Part shown: piece by piece, positions 1 to 5,117 of the stretch | How positions within the stretch are numbered: position 1 is the first letter of the stretch | How the letters are laid out: the number at the start of each line of letters is the position of its first letter | The notes under the pieces: model-generated | What the model was told of the DNA's origin: nothing | What the model saw: only the letters and a program-made list of their open reading frames with translations | The model's database searches: none | Program-made: the position numbers and the translations under genes | NCBI GenBank assembly: GCA_027451565.1 | Contig: DAIDJC010000223.1 | Location: forward strand, 1-5,117 | Length of the DNA: 5,117 bases | Reading direction: 5' to 3' | DNA from: Limisphaerales bacterium | Lineage (GTDB): Bacteria > Verrucomicrobiota > Verrucomicrobiia > Limisphaerales > UBA11358

Positions 1-239
1 CGGTGCCACCCCTCCCCGGTTCCCGCCACCCATGGAGGTTGATGGGGAGGAAGAGCGGAGCAGTTAGTTTGTGGAGGCTTATAAAAATTCAAACGCGGAG
101 GCTGAGGGGGACTCTCCCAAAAACTGAGACGCGCCCCAGAAAGGGTTGTTCATGGAATTTAGGTTCACACACCCCGGGAAATGGCTTAAAATCATCCAAC
201 TGGCTTTCGTGGAGAATTTTTGATCAATCATTTTGTGCA
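1..239. other. 5' intergenic / leader region, no supported gene
   Basis: I see no gene here. One forward frame stays open through this stretch into the first phosphatase, but its translation is rich in Arg, Trp, Pro and Ser, resembles no domain I know, and sits upstream of a much better start at 240. Another forward frame is open from base 2 to a TAG at 65-67 and could be the last codons of an upstream gene, but about 21 residues are too few to identify anything. A promoter candidate lies at 164-192. An 8-bp palindrome (TTGATCAA) sits at 220-227, between the promoter and the start codon, without other support as an operator. Confidence 0.6.
164..192 (+). promoter_or_regulatory. Candidate sigma70-type promoter for the phosphatase pair
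   Basis: The sequence TTCACA (164-169) differs from the TTGACA -35 consensus at one position. It is followed by exactly 17 nt and then TAAAAT (187-192), one mismatch from the TATAAT -10 consensus. Transcription would begin near 199, leaving a leader of about 40 nt before the ATG at 240. The match and spacing are good for a bacterial housekeeping promoter, and the location directly before the first gene is sensible. This is a motif match only; the consensus used by this organism is unknown. Confidence 0.42.
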
Positions 240-818
240 ATGAAACCGGCTGACAGAACATCCAAAATTTTTCGGGCTTTGATGGCATTCGCCGGGCTTT
301 TGCTTGGAGTGGGCGTTTACGCCCTTTGGCTTGTATGGGACCACAACTGGCATGTGGTTGAACCGGGAATGGTTTACCGATCCAGCCGTATGAATACGGA
401 GTCCATGAGCCAGGAGATTGTGATCCATCAAGTGGCCAGCATACTAAGCTTGGTTGGGACCAATCAGGAGGAACTCGCATTGGCGCGATCGAGGGGGGTG
501 GCTTATTCGGCTTACGCCCTGTCAGACCACCGGGAGGCGACCGAGGCGCAAATGCAGGCCATCGTGGCCGAACTGCGCCGTTTGCCCAAGCCGGTGCTCA
601 TCCATTGCAAGGCTGGCGCAGACCGAACCGGCTTGGTGGCTTCCCTTTACTGTTATGCCATCAAAGGAGAACCTCCAGGCATGGCAGACCGGGAGCTTTC
701 CATTTGGTACGGGCATCTGCCATGGTGGCTGGGCTTTGGAACGAGCGCCATGGACCGTTCTTACTGGTCTTACGTGCACCACCATCCCAACATGGATAAA
801 CCTCGCCTCGAACAGTGA
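240..818 (+). CDS. Membrane-anchored HCX5R phosphatase (dual-specificity/tyrosine phosphatase-like), copy 1
   Basis: A 192-residue cysteine-dependent phosphatase. The signature loop HCKAGADRTG lies at residues 122-131, with nucleophile Cys123 and phosphate-binding Arg129. Asp96, in the segment ALSDHR 27 residues before the Cys, is a possible general acid. Residues 1-11 carry Lys/Arg charges and are followed by a hydrophobic segment at about 12-33. By the positive-inside rule this is a signal anchor that puts the catalytic domain in the periplasm. The start at 240 is chosen because it gives this clean charged-then-hydrophobic N terminus; the frame is open further upstream but the added 79 residues look non-coding. 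No strong ribosome site is visible (GGAGA at 211-215 is too far away). Compared with the next gene, the NLRG segment is degraded (LSLVG) and about five residues are missing there. The substrate is unknown: phosphotyrosine, phospholipid or phosphosugar are all possible. Confidence 0.85.
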   Translation: MKPADRTSKIFRALMAFAGLLLGVGVYALWLVWDHNWHVVEPGMVYRSSRMNTESMSQEIVIHQVASILSLVGTNQEELALARSRGVAYSAYALSDHREATEAQMQAIVAELRRLPKPVLIHCKAGADRTGLVASLYCYAIKGEPPGMADRELSIWYGHLPWWLGFGTSAMDRSYWSYVHHHPNMDKPRLEQ

Positions 819-821
819 TAG

Positions 822-1436
822 ATGAGCATTTCTAAACAATCTGGATGGAAGCGCCGTGGTTTGGCCCTGGCCGCCAGCGTCACCACCCTGCTCCTTGGGG
901 TGGGGTTGTATGTGGCTTACCTGCTGGCCACGGATAATTTTCATGCAGTGGACCCTGGAAAGCTTTATCGGTCAGGCCAGATGAACCCTGAAACCCTAAA
1001 AAATACAATCAGGCGTTGGGGAATCCAATGTGTCTTCAACCTGCGTGGGGACGGCAATTCAGACTGGTACAGGGGTGAAACCAATGTATTGGAATCCATG
1101 GGTGTGCCCCACCATGATTTTGCCCTTTCAGCCGGACGCCGTCTCGGTGTGGCGGAAATGGATTCCATTGTCCAAGCCTTGAAGGCAGCGCCGAAACCCA
1201 TCTTGATTCATTGTAATGGCGGGGCGGACCGGTCCGCGTTGGTCAGCGCCCTCTATTGCTATTCCATTTTGGAGGAGCCCGCAAGCCAGGCTGACCGTCA
1301 ATTAACTCCATTCTATGGACACATTCCGTATTTTCACTGGCGCTACTCCGTGGCCATGGACGAATCTTTCGCCTTGTATGTCCAGGCGCATCCCCATTCT
1401 AATGCGGTGCAAAATGGCCCTTCACCGGAGCATTGA
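822..1436 (+). CDS. Membrane-anchored HCX5R phosphatase (dual-specificity/tyrosine phosphatase-like), copy 2
   Basis: A 204-residue paralogue of the preceding protein, starting only 3 nt after its stop, so the two are surely co-transcribed and probably translationally coupled; no clear ribosome site of its own is seen. A basic N terminus (Lys5, Lys10, Arg11, Arg12) precedes a hydrophobic anchor at about 14-36, predicting a periplasm-facing catalytic domain. Shared segments include the DPGKLYRSGQMN region (44-55), FNLRGDG (72-78) and the active-site loop HCNGGADRSA at 130-139 with Cys131 and Arg137. After the loop come a conserved ALYCYSI helix and a YGHIP segment, matched by ASLYCYAI and YGHLP in copy 1. 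At the position of copy 1's Asp96 it has Ala104 (ALSAGRR), a form I recall as common in this family, so the general acid is uncertain. The substrate is not deducible. Phosphatase family assignment is firm; natural activity is not. Confidence 0.87.
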   Translation: MSISKQSGWKRRGLALAASVTTLLLGVGLYVAYLLATDNFHAVDPGKLYRSGQMNPETLKNTIRRWGIQCVFNLRGDGNSDWYRGETNVLESMGVPHHDFALSAGRRLGVAEMDSIVQALKAAPKPILIHCNGGADRSALVSALYCYSILEEPASQADRQLTPFYGHIPYFHWRYSVAMDESFALYVQAHPHSNAVQNGPSPEH

Positions 1437-1446
1437 AATTTTCACA

Positions 1447-1463
1447 ATTTCCAGGGTGGAAAT
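1447..1463. repeat. Short perfect hairpin between phosphatase 2 and the hexosaminidase
   Basis: ATTTCCA and its exact reverse complement TGGAAAT flank a 3-nt loop (GGG), giving a 7-bp stem. There is no T-run after it, so it is not a convincing intrinsic terminator. The stem ends inside a possible ATG at 1462-1464, so folding would hide that start. It may be a small operator, a translation-modulating hairpin or chance. Confidence 0.35.
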
Positions 1464-1506
1464 GAACAAAGCCGCATCCTTCCCAGCCCGGAAATCACCA
1501 GGGAAA

Positions 1507-3219
1507 ATGAAATTCTTAAAGACGGGGAAGGCGAGCCCGTTCAACAGGCTCTGTCCGGCTTCAGACCTCAGCAGTGCTCTTAAATGGATCATCCTCATTT
1601 TGGCGCTGTCACAGCCCGTCAAGGCTGCCGGGCCTGTTGCCATGGATCAAAATCCGACCTGGCCATCCATCATTCCCGAGCCGGTCCACGTGGAATTGAA
1701 GTCCGGGAGGTTTCATCTCACCCGCACTGCCAGTGTTGTGGCCGATCCGCCATTTGAAAATGAGGCCAAGTTGCTGGCTGGCTGGCTCAGGGCGGCCACG
1801 GGCTATGAAATTCCCCTCAAAAAACCGGGGGCAAGCCAACTGGATGGATTTATTCGATTGTCCAGCGATTGTAGTGGCACGTGGTATGGCAAGGAGGGTT
1901 ACCATTTGATCGTTCAACCCCGCGGTGTGACCGTTAGCGCCGACACTCCCGCCGGGATTTTTTATGGAATTCAAACCCTGCGCCAGCTTCTGCCGCCTGA
2001 TATTTTATCCATACGCCGGGCGGCGCGCCGGGACTGGATGGCGCCCTGCATGGAAATCACCGACTGGCCGCAATATCCGTGGCGGGGTTTCATGCTGGAT
2101 GTGAGCCGGCATTTTTTTGATCGCCAAGAGGTGGAGCGAGTTTTGGACCTCATGGGCCTTTACAAATTAAACACCTTTCATTGGCATCTCACGGATGACC
2201 AGGGTTGGAGGATTCAGATCAGGCAATTTCCGAAGCTCACCTCGGTCGGGGCCTGGCGCCACGGGGTTGGCTTTGGATTGGACCCGCATTCCACCGCCTC
2301 TTATGACTCGCGCGGCCGGTATGGAGGTTTTTACACCCAGGAAGACATTCGTGAGGTGGTTGCCTACGCGGCGGCGCGGCATATCACAGTTGTGCCGGAG
2401 ATCGAAATGCCAGGCCATTGCAGCGCGGCCCTGATGGCCTACCCTGAAATGGCCTGTCCGCATGCCATTGTAAGCCTGCCGGAAAGAGGTGGTGTGTTTA
2501 ACGCCGTGTTTTGCGCAGGGAATGAGAAGGTGTTTGTTTTTTTGAACGACATCCTGCGCGAGGTGGCAGGATTATTCCCAGGCCCATTCATCCACCTCGG
2601 CGGGGATGAAGTGGATGGCGCGGCATGGCTGGCCTGTCCCCAATGCCAGGCGCTGATGCGGACCGATGGAATGACCTCCACGGGCGCGCTGCAGGGTTGG
2701 TTTATGCGCCGGGCAAATCATTTTGTTCGGACACAGGGCAAACGCATGGTGGGCTGGAGTGAAACCGGCGGTGGCACCCTTGCGCCGGATGCCGTGCTGA
2801 TGGATTGGTCGGGCGGCGGTCCGCAAGCCGCCGCAACCGGAAGGGATGTGGTGATGTCACCGGAGGATTATTGTTATCTGGACCATTATCAATCCTTGCG
2901 CCAAAACGAGGAACCGAGAGCCATCGGCGGATTTCTCCCTTTGGAAAAGCTCTATTCATTCGACCCATGGCCACCCAAATTGAACCCAAGCCAGCGCACT
3001 CATATTCTAGGCGTGCAGGCCAACCTTTGGACGGAATACATTCCCAACCTCGGGCAGGCGGAGTACATGATGTTTCCCAGATTGGAAGCATTGGCGGAAG
3101 TGGCTTGGTCGCCTCCGTCAACCCGGGATTGGAATGGATTTGTAAACCGTGTAAAGTGGAATGAAAGGCGCCTGGACGTCCTGCATGTTCAGTTTCGTCC
3201 GGTGGGGAAGCCCAACTAA
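1507..3219 (+). CDS. Exported beta-N-acetylhexosaminidase, glycoside hydrolase family 20
   Basis: A complete 570-residue GH20 enzyme that hydrolyses terminal beta-linked GlcNAc or GalNAc from oligosaccharides. The first 26 residues are polar to basic. A hydrophobic stretch WIILILALS (27-35) and a plausible signal-peptidase site near PVKA-AG (about 40) then point to export. An N-terminal GH20b-like domain runs from about 51 to 185 and the catalytic barrel from about 189 to 540. Visible landmarks are WRGFMLDVSRHF (192-203) with the substrate-binding Arg193, FHWHLTDDQGWR (224-235), EIEMPGH (298-304), and HLGGDEV (363-369). In the last of these, Asp367 should orient the substrate acetamido group and Glu368 is the acid/base of the substrate-assisted mechanism. 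MDWSGG (432-437), QANLWTEY (504-511) and FPRLEALAEVAWSP (523-536) complete the active-site barrel. The start is uncertain: ATG 1462 (15 residues longer) and earlier codons overlapping the phosphatase gene are open in frame. 1507 gives the most reasonable signal peptide, still with a long n-region. The following gene starts one base after its stop. Confidence 0.93.
   Translation: MKFLKTGKASPFNRLCPASDLSSALKWIILILALSQPVKAAGPVAMDQNPTWPSIIPEPVHVELKSGRFHLTRTASVVADPPFENEAKLLAGWLRAATGYEIPLKKPGASQLDGFIRLSSDCSGTWYGKEGYHLIVQPRGVTVSADTPAGIFYGIQTLRQLLPPDILSIRRAARRDWMAPCMEITDWPQYPWRGFMLDVSRHFFDRQEVERVLDLMGLYKLNTFHWHLTDDQGWRIQIRQFPKLTSVGAWRHGVGFGLDPHSTASYDSRGRYGGFYTQEDIREVVAYAAARHITVVPEIEMPGHCSAALMAYPEMACPHAIVSLPERGGVFNAVFCAGNEKVFVFLNDILREVAGLFPGPFIHLGGDEVDGAAWLACPQCQALMRTDGMTSTGALQGWFMRRANHFVRTQGKRMVGWSETGGGTLAPDAVLMDWSGGGPQAAATGRDVVMSPEDYCYLDHYQSLRQNEEPRAIGGFLPLEKLYSFDPWPPKLNPSQRTHILGVQANLWTEYIPNLGQAEYMMFPRLEALAEVAWSPPSTRDWNGFVNRVKWNERRLDVLHVQFRPVGKPN
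3204..3210 (+). promoter_or_regulatory. Candidate ribosome binding site for the ROK-like gene
   Basis: The purine run GGGGAAG lies inside the last codons of the hexosaminidase gene and 10 nt before the ATG at 3221. It supports that start over the upstream in-frame ATG at 3161, which lies deep inside the hexosaminidase gene. The match to a Shine-Dalgarno sequence is only partial. Confidence 0.35.
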
Positions 3220-3220
3220 G

Positions 3221-4606
3221 ATGAATCCAGCAATGCCAGCCAGTCTCCCTGCGCCATTAGACGCAGGATTCAAACCTGCTGCCCTCTTCCACAAGGCTTA
3301 CTTGGCCTGCGCGGCGAAGGACTCAAATCAAATGCCGTTTGTGATAGGACTGGAACGCGAAAACGGACAATCCATATGCTTCGAGAGCCTGGTTGTCCCT
3401 GGTCGGCACCCGGCAACCTTGTTGCACGCCGAACGGTTGGTAAAATTCCTTCTTTGGTCCCGGGGCGGATGGAAATTAACCCTCGGCGGCCCTCGTGATC
3501 TGGCCGAAACCATAGGCAGAATCTATTCCTCCCGCGGCGCCCGCAGGTTTGATGCGAAGTTGATGGCGTCCGCTTACGGCAGGCCTTTTCAGGTCAAGAT
3601 CACCTCCGCTGACAAGGTTCCCAGGAAAAAGGAATCAGGATTGGAGGCTGTGGGGCATTTGCGGGGATGTCGGATAGGTTTTGACCTCGGTGCAAGCGAT
3701 TACAAAGTCTCGGCGGTGAAGGAGGGAAGGGTGGTTTTTAGCGAGGAGACGCGGTGGGACCCATGCAGCCATTCCAATCCAGATTATCATTACCATCACC
3801 TGGCATCTGCATTGCATCGTGCTGCAGCACACCTGCCAAGAGTGGATGCCATTGGTGGCAGCTCTGCGGGCATCATCGTGGACAATGAAATTCGTGTGGC
3901 ATCCCTGATGCGATCGGTTCCCCGGCGGCATTTTTCCAGGGCTGCGTGCATTTTCAAAAGGCTGCAAAAAGAATGGGGGGTGCCCATGCAGGTCATGAAC
4001 GACGGCGATGTGACAGCCTTGGCGGGTTCGTTGTCACTGGGCAGGCGTGGAATTTTGGGCCTGGCCATGGGATCCAGCCTGGCGGCCGGATTCATTGATG
4101 TTCAAGGCCATATTTGCGGATGGCTGAATGAACTGGCTTTTGTGCCGTTGGATCTCCAGCGTCATGCGCCCAAGGATGAGTGGTCCGGGGATCGCGGCAC
4201 CGGGGTAAGCTATTTATCCCAACAAGCGGTGGGGCGCCTTTTGGGGCCAGCAGGAATAAAATTGCCCGATTCCATGCCGCTGCCCGAGCGATTGAAGGCG
4301 GTTCAAGATTTGATGCGGGACGGGGATGATCGTGCGGCTCTTATTTACGACACCTTGGGCGTTTATCTGGGATGCGCGCTGGCCCTTTATTCTGAATTTT
4401 ATTCCTTTGATCAAGGCTTGATTCTTGGCCGCGTCACCAGCGGCCCTGGCGGCAATCATTTGCTGGAGAAGGCACGCAAGGTATTGCGATTGCACTTTCC
4501 GGAGGTTGCGGCAAAAATCAAGTTGAGCCTGCCGGACGAACGATCCCGGCGCGTGGGTCAATCTGTGGCAGCAGCCAGCCTGCCCCGGCTGGAACCGAAA
4601 TCATGA
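3221..4606 (+). CDS. ROK-family-like (ASKHA fold) sugar kinase or sensor with N-terminal extension
   Basis: A 461-residue protein whose C-terminal two thirds resemble the ROK branch of the actin/hexokinase fold. A phosphate-1 loop GFDLGASDYKVSAV lies at 153-166 (Asp155). GGSSAG is at 212-217. MNDGDVTALAG (259-269) matches the ROK NDAN-type catalytic segment with candidate base Asp261. GLAMGSSLAAGF (280-291) matches the phosphate-2 loop, and NELAF at 303-307 sits where ROK proteins have GEIGH. The zinc-binding CXCGXXGC cluster and its partner His are absent; an EWSGDRGTG segment (320-328) occupies that place. Residues 1-150 are not an obvious helix-turn-helix and include GLEREN (43-48), so a NagC-type repressor reading is not supported. 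From memory, proteins of this architecture occur in several bacterial phyla as unnamed ROK family members. It begins 1 nt after the hexosaminidase stop and overlaps the next gene by ATGA, suggesting amino-sugar handling. Kinase activity is inferred, not shown. Confidence 0.82.
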   Translation: MNPAMPASLPAPLDAGFKPAALFHKAYLACAAKDSNQMPFVIGLERENGQSICFESLVVPGRHPATLLHAERLVKFLLWSRGGWKLTLGGPRDLAETIGRIYSSRGARRFDAKLMASAYGRPFQVKITSADKVPRKKESGLEAVGHLRGCRIGFDLGASDYKVSAVKEGRVVFSEETRWDPCSHSNPDYHYHHLASALHRAAAHLPRVDAIGGSSAGIIVDNEIRVASLMRSVPRRHFSRAACIFKRLQKEWGVPMQVMNDGDVTALAGSLSLGRRGILGLAMGSSLAAGFIDVQGHICGWLNELAFVPLDLQRHAPKDEWSGDRGTGVSYLSQQAVGRLLGPAGIKLPDSMPLPERLKAVQDLMRDGDDRAALIYDTLGVYLGCALALYSEFYSFDQGLILGRVTSGPGGNHLLEKARKVLRLHFPEVAAKIKLSLPDERSRRVGQSVAAASLPRLEPKS

Positions 4607-5117
4607 AATTAAAATTCTCAAGAAATTCGGCTGAAATTTTTGTGCCGGATGGGAGGCCATTGAATGCGGCCCTCCGGCGTGTCACCCACTTGGGGGTGGG
4701 AGCGCATCAGGATGACTTGGAATTCATGGCTTTCCACGGCATCCAAGCCGGATTTGCCACGCCTGGCAAGGCTTTTGGCGGGGTAACCTGCACACAAGGA
4801 GGGGGCAGCGCCCGCAAAGGCCCCTATCAAGGATTTTCAGACAAGGCCATGCAGTCAATCAGGCGAAGGGAGCAAAACCAGGCTGCCTCCGTGGGCCGCT
4901 ATGCATTCATGGTCCAGTTGGACCACCCCAGCAAGACCGTCAAGGATCCGCGCAACACTCGCCTCCAGGAAGACCTGGCCATGATTTTGGAGGTCACACG
5001 GCCTCAGGTTGTTTATACCCACAACCTCGCGGACAAGCACGACACCCATATTGCCGTGGCTGTGGCCGCCCTGCAGGCCCTTGGAACTTTGCCTCCACGA
5101 CATCGTCCCGCTCAGGT
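4603..5117 (+). CDS. PIG-L/LmbE-family N-deacetylase, 3' end cut by window
   Basis: The first 171 codons of a zinc-dependent N-acetyl-sugar deacetylase are present, with no stop before the window end; full-length relatives are roughly 220-280 residues. LGVGAHQDDLEFMAFHGI (30-47) carries the family metal motif in the form AHQDD, with His35 and Asp38 the likely zinc ligands and Asp37 the likely catalytic base. THNLADKHDTH (139-149) supplies the C-terminal His motif, with His146 and His149 the candidates for the third ligand and catalytic His. A GGGSARKGPY stretch (66-75) and a basic RRREQNQAA segment (87-95) lie between. There is no signal peptide, so it should act in the cytoplasm. The start is fixed by the ATGA overlap with the preceding stop and by a natural-looking N terminus; no clear ribosome site is present, consistent with translational coupling. 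Family members deacetylate GlcNAc-containing substrates such as GlcNAc-PI, GlcNAc-inositol (MshB), bacillithiol precursors and diacetylchitobiose. Next to GH20, a GlcNAc or chitooligosaccharide substrate is the best inference. Confidence 0.88.
   Translation, partial: MKLKFSRNSAEIFVPDGRPLNAALRRVTHLGVGAHQDDLEFMAFHGIQAGFATPGKAFGGVTCTQGGGSARKGPYQGFSDKAMQSIRRREQNQAASVGRYAFMVQLDHPSKTVKDPRNTRLQEDLAMILEVTRPQVVYTHNLADKHDTHIAVAVAALQALGTLPPRHRPAQ

Noticed and set aside
110..126. Possible terminator-like hairpin in GGGGGACTCTCCC
   Set aside because: The stem is only about four base pairs and is followed by A residues rather than a T-run.
3..239. Open frame extending the first phosphatase upstream by 79 residues
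   Set aside because: The added residues are compositionally odd, precede a clean charged N terminus plus anchor, and would have to be transcribed from upstream of the good promoter candidate at 164-192.
522..944. Reverse-strand open frame across both phosphatase genes
   Set aside because: It is antisense to the conserved active-site region of copy 1 and the start of copy 2, and its product resembles nothing known.
2195..2434. Forward open frame inside the hexosaminidase gene
   Set aside because: It lies wholly within a strongly conserved GH20 coding region in another frame and encodes no recognisable domain.
2702..3164. Overlapping open frames on both strands in the 3' part of the hexosaminidase gene
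   Set aside because: They are shadows of the GH20 reading frame; the translations are low in recognisable structure and rich in Arg and Pro.
3161..3220. Longer N terminus for the ROK-like protein
   Set aside because: It would overlap the last 59 bases of the GH20 gene; the ATG at 3221 lies directly after the GH20 stop with a purine-rich stretch at normal distance.
1..5117. tRNA, rRNA, CRISPR arrays, insertion sequences or long repeats
   Set aside because: Nothing resembling these was seen; apart from the short spacers the sequence is filled by five protein genes.

Overview
The window looks like a stretch of bacterial chromosome of moderately high GC, with every convincing gene on the + strand. 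A member of the Verrucomicrobiota or a related PVC/environmental lineage is my best guess. The guess rests on gene content (a secreted GH20 hexosaminidase, a ROK-like protein, a PIG-L deacetylase and membrane-anchored HCX5R phosphatases) and on weak Shine-Dalgarno signals. No marker gene settles it.

Layout: 1-239 is non-coding or at most the last codons of an upstream gene, and holds a good sigma70-like promoter candidate (164-192). 240-818 and 822-1436 are two adjacent, related genes for small membrane-anchored cysteine phosphatases, separated by 3 nt. Both have an N-terminal anchor that should place the catalytic domain outside the cytoplasmic membrane. A 70-nt gap with a short perfect hairpin follows. 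Then comes a complete exported GH20 beta-N-acetylhexosaminidase (1507-3219). One base later starts a 461-residue ROK/ASKHA-like protein (3221-4606). It has a long non-HTH N-terminal extension and lacks the usual ROK zinc motif. Its stop overlaps by ATGA the start of a PIG-L/LmbE-type deacetylase (4603 onward), which runs off the window end.

The last three genes are almost certainly one transcriptional and translational unit. The likely logic is amino-sugar salvage. GH20 cuts terminal GlcNAc (or GalNAc) from chitin-, peptidoglycan- or glycan-derived oligosaccharides outside the cytoplasm. After uptake, the PIG-L enzyme would remove the N-acetyl group, and the ROK-like protein would phosphorylate or sense the sugar. 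If so, this is a route that replaces the classical NagA-type deacetylase with a PIG-L enzyme, and it is the most interesting idea in the window. The phosphatase pair may share transcription with this unit, but its substrate cannot be told from the sequence.
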